From positions 1 through 64,000 of the forward strand of contig CAITIQ010000574.1 in NCBI GenBank assembly GCA_903892415.1: a stretch of DNA of 64,000 bases, in the 5' to 3' direction. Positions 60,469 to 64,000 of this stretch are shown here, piece after piece. The position numbers and the translations under genes are program-made. Within the stretch, counting starts at the first letter, position 1; the number at the start of each line of letters is the position of its first letter. The DNA comes from an uncultured delta proteobacterium. Lineage in GTDB: Bacteria; Myxococcota_A; Polyangia; Polyangiales; Polyangiaceae. Below the pieces are notes generated by a model. That model had not been told where the DNA came from. It worked only from the letters and a program-made list of their open reading frames with translations, and did no database searches.

Positions 60469-60894
60469 ATGGGTATGGCGGCGCCCTCTCCCAAAGGCTC
60501 AGGACCCAAGCCCGGTATCAATATTACGCCGTTGGTCGACGTGGCGCTGGTGGTGCTAATCATCTTCATGGTGGTCGCACCGATGTTGACCAAGACCTTC
60601 ACCCTATCCCTTCCGCCGGAGAGCGTAGACGCGCCCCCGCCAAAGCAGAAACAAGAGCCGCTGGTCATGACCATCGACGAAACCGGCGCAATCCGATTGG
60701 GCAACCGCTCCGTAGCTCGTGAGGAGCTGAGCGAGGTGTTACCGCAGATTCTTGCCGCGACAGGCGTCAAGGTATTGAACGTTGCTGCAGATGATCGCGT
60801 GGCCTACGGCGAAGTAATCGAGATATTGGATCTGTCGCGCGCCGCCGGGGCCAAGTCAATCGCGGTCATCACGAAGAAACTCGACAAACCCTAA
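60469..60894 (+). CDS. exbD: ExbD/TolR biopolymer transport protein, second copy, 141 aa
   Basis: Same layout as the upstream gene (INITPLVDVALVVLIIFMVVAP) but only moderate identity in the periplasmic part, so it is a divergent paralogue and not a recent duplication. ATG 60469 (or 60475) lies three bases after the first exbD stop. A second ExbD may allow a heteromeric motor. Confidence 0.92.
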   Translation: MGMAAPSPKGSGPKPGINITPLVDVALVVLIIFMVVAPMLTKTFTLSLPPESVDAPPPKQKQEPLVMTIDETGAIRLGNRSVAREELSEVLPQILAATGVKVLNVAADDRVAYGEVIEILDLSRAAGAKSIAVITKKLDKP

Positions 60895-60902
60895 GGACGC
60901 CC

Positions 60903-63842
60903 ATGTTGCGCCATCCCTTCGCGATGTTCGCTGTCGGACTCGCGGGTCTTCCTGCGCTCGCTTTTGCTCAAGAACCCAGCCCGCCCGAGGTGGTCGCCGA
61001 GGACGCGGAGGTACCTGCGGAGGAGGTTCCGAGCGAGGAGGCCCCTTCACTAAATCTCAATGCACCGCCGGCCAAGGGCAAAGGAGCCATCGTAGGCGTC
61101 GTTACCCAGTCCGAAGATGGCGAGCCGGCGATGGACACCTTCGTTGGCATCGTTGGCACGCAAACGGCGGTGCTAACCGACATCGATGGTAGCTATCGCC
61201 TCGAACTGCCTCCTGGCAGCTATACAGTGCAATTCGTCGCCGAGCTAAGGAAGCCGCTGCGAACCGCGAAGCTTACAGTCCAGAAGGGCCAGCTCACGCG
61301 GATGGATGCTGTCGTCGTGCTCGAGCAGGAGCAGGCTGAGCCTGCCGTCGAGACGGTGGTCGAGGTGGAGTCAGCCTCGGTACAAAGTCTGCTCTTGGAG
61401 CGTCAACGCGGTATCGCCAGCGGAGATTCGGTGGGGCGGGCCGAGATTACCAAAGCCAATGATAGAACTGCCGCCGAGGCCGCAAAACGGGTCGTCGGCG
61501 CCAACATCGAGGGGTCGCGCTTCCTGTTCGTACGCGGCCTTGGGGAGCGCTACACCAACGCCCTGCTCGATGGCTTCCCCTTGCCCAGCCCAGAGCCGGA
61601 CCGACAAGCCGTGCCTCTCGACCTATTCCCCTCGCAGATCCTCGATAGCCTTACCGTAGTAAAGACCTTTAGCCCCGACGTGCCCGGGGACTTTGCCGGC
61701 GGCTCGGTGCGCATTGCCACGCGTCGTATACCTAACAAGCTGACCCTGGCCGGTAGCGTCTCCGTGGGCTTCAACACCGAGGCTACGTTCTCCAACTCAC
61801 TAAACCACAGCGGCGGCGGGCTCGACTTCTTGGGTATCGACGACGGAACTCGCGCGCTGCCGAAGGACTTACCGAGTACCAAAGTCGTACGCGGCGTCGA
61901 GCAGTCGGACGGTACCATCATCACTAAGGAGGAGATCGCAGCGTATGGCCGCGCGATGAACACTCCGCTCTCCGCGCGCCGTTCCTTGGCAGCACCGAAC
62001 CTTTCGGTCAACGCAGTCGCGGCTGACTCCTTCAGCTTAGGCGACTGGGGTCGGCTCGGAATCATGGGAGCCTTGGTCTATGACCGTCGCCTCGAGCGAG
62101 TAGTCGACGCGAAGCTCCGCACCTACGGTCGTTCCATCGATGAAGAGTCTGATTCGGTGCGTGTGCTCAACGATCTGAAGCTTGAGCGCTCGACCCAGCT
62201 CGTGAGTTGGGGGGGCCTTTTTGGAACCACCTTGGAGCTTGGCGAAGACCACCGGATCGGCATAACCGGCCTCTACACGCGAGCAGCCGACATCTCCACT
62301 TCGGTACTCTCCGGCTACCATGAGGAGCGCGCGGCGAGTCTGGCAGAGGAGCGGCTAACCTTCATTTCGCGCCAATTGGCCTTTGGCGACATCACCGGCC
62401 ACCATCGCTTCAAAGAGGCGAATGGGCTGGAGCTCGACTACGGACTTGGGCTTGCGCGCGCTACGCGCGAGCAGCCGGACACCCGTGGCGCTACCTATCA
62501 ATACGACGCGACGAAGGAGGTCTTCGCCTTCGAGGATGACAGCACCAGCGGCTCCCACTTCTTCTCCGAGCAAGGGGAAAGCACAATAGGCGGGATGGTG
62601 GACCTCACGGTTCCGCTGCTAAAGCAGCAAGAGATCATCAAGCTCAAGACGGGCGCGGCATTCAACCTGCGGGACCGCGAGTTTCTCGCACGACGCTTTC
62701 GCTTTCGCCCGGACCGCAAGAACGGCGCGGAAGACTTCGATCTCTGCCCCGGGCCGAGCTTCTCCCTTGATTGCCCAGACAAGCTTTTCACCAATGGCAA
62801 CATTGATTCGCGAGCGCTGGAGCTCGAGGAAAACACAGGCGACAATGACGGCTATAACGCTGGGCTCCGGGTCATATCCACCTACGTCATGCTGGATACG
62901 CGCCCGTTACCCCATTGGCGCTTCACACTTGGGCCGCGCCTCGAGGTCTCTTCGCAAGACATCACTTCCTTCGACCCCGTCGACCCTACGCAACCTGCCA
63001 AAGAGAACCTTCTCGAGGATCTGCAGCTCCTGCCCGCCGCCTTGCTCACGTACACTCCCATACCCAAGGCCAACCTTCGCTTTTCGGTAACGCGAACCGT
63101 CGCTCGGCCGCAACTGCGGGAGCTCGCGCCCTTCGGCTTCGTCGACTACTTTGGCGGACGCGAGACGCGCGGCAACCCTGATCTTGTCAACACCAGCATC
63201 CTCAATGCTGACACTCGCTTCGAGTTCTTCCCAACCTCGCGAGAGGTCATCGCGGTAAGCGCGTTTTACAAGCAATTCAAGAATCCAATCGAGCAAGTCA
63301 TCCAAGCAAGCAGCGGAACCGCGGGCGTGGTCACCTTTGACAATGCCCCCTCCGGTAACCTCTTTGGCATCGAGCTCGAGGCACGTAAGTCGCTCGACTT
63401 CCTGAGTGAATTGCTAAGGCCGCTCTCGATCATCAGCAACGTCACCTTCGCCCATTCCTCGGTGGAGCTGGATAAGGAGCGAGCCGTTCTACTCACCAGC
63501 AAATCTCGGCCTCTTTCACAGCAGGCTCCCTTCATCGTCAACGTTGCCTTGGACTTCGACTACGAGGGTTGGGGTACGAGGGCACGGCTGCTCTACAACG
63601 TCGTAGGTCAGCGGCTAACCCAGGTGGGCCGCAACGGTATCCCAGACATTTACGAGCTCCCACGCCACGTACTCGACCTAACGATAGGTCAGAAGTTGGG
63701 TCAATTCGTAGAGCTTCGCGGGTCTGCCTCCAATCTTCTCGATTGGCCAACGGTGCGCGAGCACAAGACTGGCAAGTCCGACATTACCGAAGAGTTCAAG
63801 ACAGGCACCACCTTCTCCTTAGGGCTTGCGCTCTCTAATTGA
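60903..63842 (+). CDS. TonB-dependent outer-membrane receptor with N-terminal carboxypeptidase-regulatory-like domain, 979 aa
   Basis: Sec signal ends in AFA (about residue 21). Residues about 60-135 form a carboxypeptidase-regulatory-like or SusC-type beta domain (GVVTQSEDGEPAMDTFVG, DIDGSYRLELPPGSYTVQF). The plug spans about 165-280 (RFLFVRGLGERYTNALLDGFPLPSPEPDR region, shown in part) and the rest is a beta-barrel ending in a typical FSLGLALSN C-terminus. Substrate cannot be inferred; the enzymes and metals of nearby genes do not help. Last gene of the TonB operon. Confidence 0.93.
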   Translation: MLRHPFAMFAVGLAGLPALAFAQEPSPPEVVAEDAEVPAEEVPSEEAPSLNLNAPPAKGKGAIVGVVTQSEDGEPAMDTFVGIVGTQTAVLTDIDGSYRLELPPGSYTVQFVAELRKPLRTAKLTVQKGQLTRMDAVVVLEQEQAEPAVETVVEVESASVQSLLLERQRGIASGDSVGRAEITKANDRTAAEAAKRVVGANIEGSRFLFVRGLGERYTNALLDGFPLPSPEPDRQAVPLDLFPSQILDSLTVVKTFSPDVPGDFAGGSVRIATRRIPNKLTLAGSVSVGFNTEATFSNSLNHSGGGLDFLGIDDGTRALPKDLPSTKVVRGVEQSDGTIITKEEIAAYGRAMNTPLSARRSLAAPNLSVNAVAADSFSLGDWGRLGIMGALVYDRRLERVVDAKLRTYGRSIDEESDSVRVLNDLKLERSTQLVSWGGLFGTTLELGEDHRIGITGLYTRAADISTSVLSGYHEERAASLAEERLTFISRQLAFGDITGHHRFKEANGLELDYGLGLARATREQPDTRGATYQYDATKEVFAFEDDSTSGSHFFSEQGESTIGGMVDLTVPLLKQQEIIKLKTGAAFNLRDREFLARRFRFRPDRKNGAEDFDLCPGPSFSLDCPDKLFTNGNIDSRALELEENTGDNDGYNAGLRVISTYVMLDTRPLPHWRFTLGPRLEVSSQDITSFDPVDPTQPAKENLLEDLQLLPAALLTYTPIPKANLRFSVTRTVARPQLRELAPFGFVDYFGGRETRGNPDLVNTSILNADTRFEFFPTSREVIAVSAFYKQFKNPIEQVIQASSGTAGVVTFDNAPSGNLFGIELEARKSLDFLSELLRPLSIISNVTFAHSSVELDKERAVLLTSKSRPLSQQAPFIVNVALDFDYEGWGTRARLLYNVVGQRLTQVGRNGIPDIYELPRHVLDLTIGQKLGQFVELRGSASNLLDWPTVREHKTGKSDITEEFKTGTTFSLGLALSN

Positions 63843-63920
63843 GTAACGTTCGTAGTCAAATCGTCACACGTGTTTTGATTGCAGGACACAATGACCACTT
63901 AGATTGCGCCGCAGCTGAAA

Positions 63921-63945
63921 GCGCAGCTCACCAATAGCGCTGCGC
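63921..63945 (+). repeat. Leader hairpin before the last gene
   Basis: GCGCAGC (63921-63927) pairs with GCTGCGC (63939-63945), ending five bases before the Shine-Dalgarno GGAGG at 63950-63954. It may affect translation of the following gene. Confidence 0.45.
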
Positions 63946-63959
63946 CTCTGGAGGCTTCT

Positions 63960-64000
63960 ATGAACTTCAATCGATCATTCGGCATTCTTTCTGGTCTGGT
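63960..64000 (+). CDS. Start of an exported protein running off the window
   Basis: GGAGG at 63950-63954 is five bases upstream of ATG 63960. The 13 visible codons (MNFNRSFGILSGL) look like the beginning of a signal peptide. Nothing more can be said. Confidence 0.65.
   Translation, partial: MNFNRSFGILSGL

Overview
The window reads as chromosomal DNA from a high-GC member of the Myxococcota, most likely Polyangiales (Sorangium/Polyangium-like). The evidence is five Hanks-type Ser/Thr protein kinases in 64 kb, many lipoproteins with Gly/Asn/Ser-rich linkers, an AgmX/PglI-type C-terminal domain, a MYXO-CTERM-like sorting tail, Ala/Pro/Lys-rich tails on DNA-binding proteins, and dense ATGA-type start/stop overlaps. 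No IS element, prophage or CRISPR array was seen.

Layout. 1-9.7 kb: end of a Pro/Ala/Val-repeat membrane protein, an AgmX/PglI-type protein, recN, a repeat-bearing lipoprotein, then a leftward lipoprotein/map/receiver-EAL operon and a rightward secreted protein with a terminator. 9.7-14 kb: leftward six-gene envelope operon (DUF4349 lipoprotein, three other exported proteins, a sensor-like lipoprotein, a NifU-like domain). 14-25 kb: a non-RD kinase, a DUF362 protein with a polyferredoxin membrane partner, a lipoprotein, a kinase/deaminase pair, and a ~1260-residue protein ending in a kinase domain. 25-32.8 kb: methyltransferase, two glycosyltransferases, a LolC/E-type permease with a large insertion, a kinase and a CCA-adding enzyme. 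32.8-37.8 kb: a histidine kinase whose N-terminus is out of frame, an L,D-transpeptidase, an M14 peptidase and a tiny lipoprotein.

37.9-39.45 kb holds no credible protein gene. Read on the minus strand it is dense with perfect hairpins, an H-type pseudoknot and symmetric internal-loop helices, and it ends in a strong rho-independent terminator. It is best explained as a large structured non-coding RNA of about 1.5 kb that I cannot assign to a known class. Two DnaA-box-like direct repeats lie just upstream. This is the most interesting object in the window.

39.5-52.2 kb: a TerB-like protein, a membrane-anchored protein, a coupled operon (zinc-ribbon membrane protein, kinase with extracytoplasmic PPC-like domains, beta-propeller protein), a small PHA-granule-type protein, a second L,D-transpeptidase, and a leftward operon of propeller lipoprotein, di-haem cytochrome and MYXO-CTERM propeller. 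52.2-58.5 kb: topA with a Lys-rich tail, tRNA-Thr(CGT), an H1-like Ala/Lys-rich protein, a lipoprotein with a somatomedin-B-like domain, and a class I phosphomannose isomerase. 58.6-64 kb: a TonB/ExbB/ExbD/ExbD/TonB-dependent receptor operon, then the start of one more exported protein.
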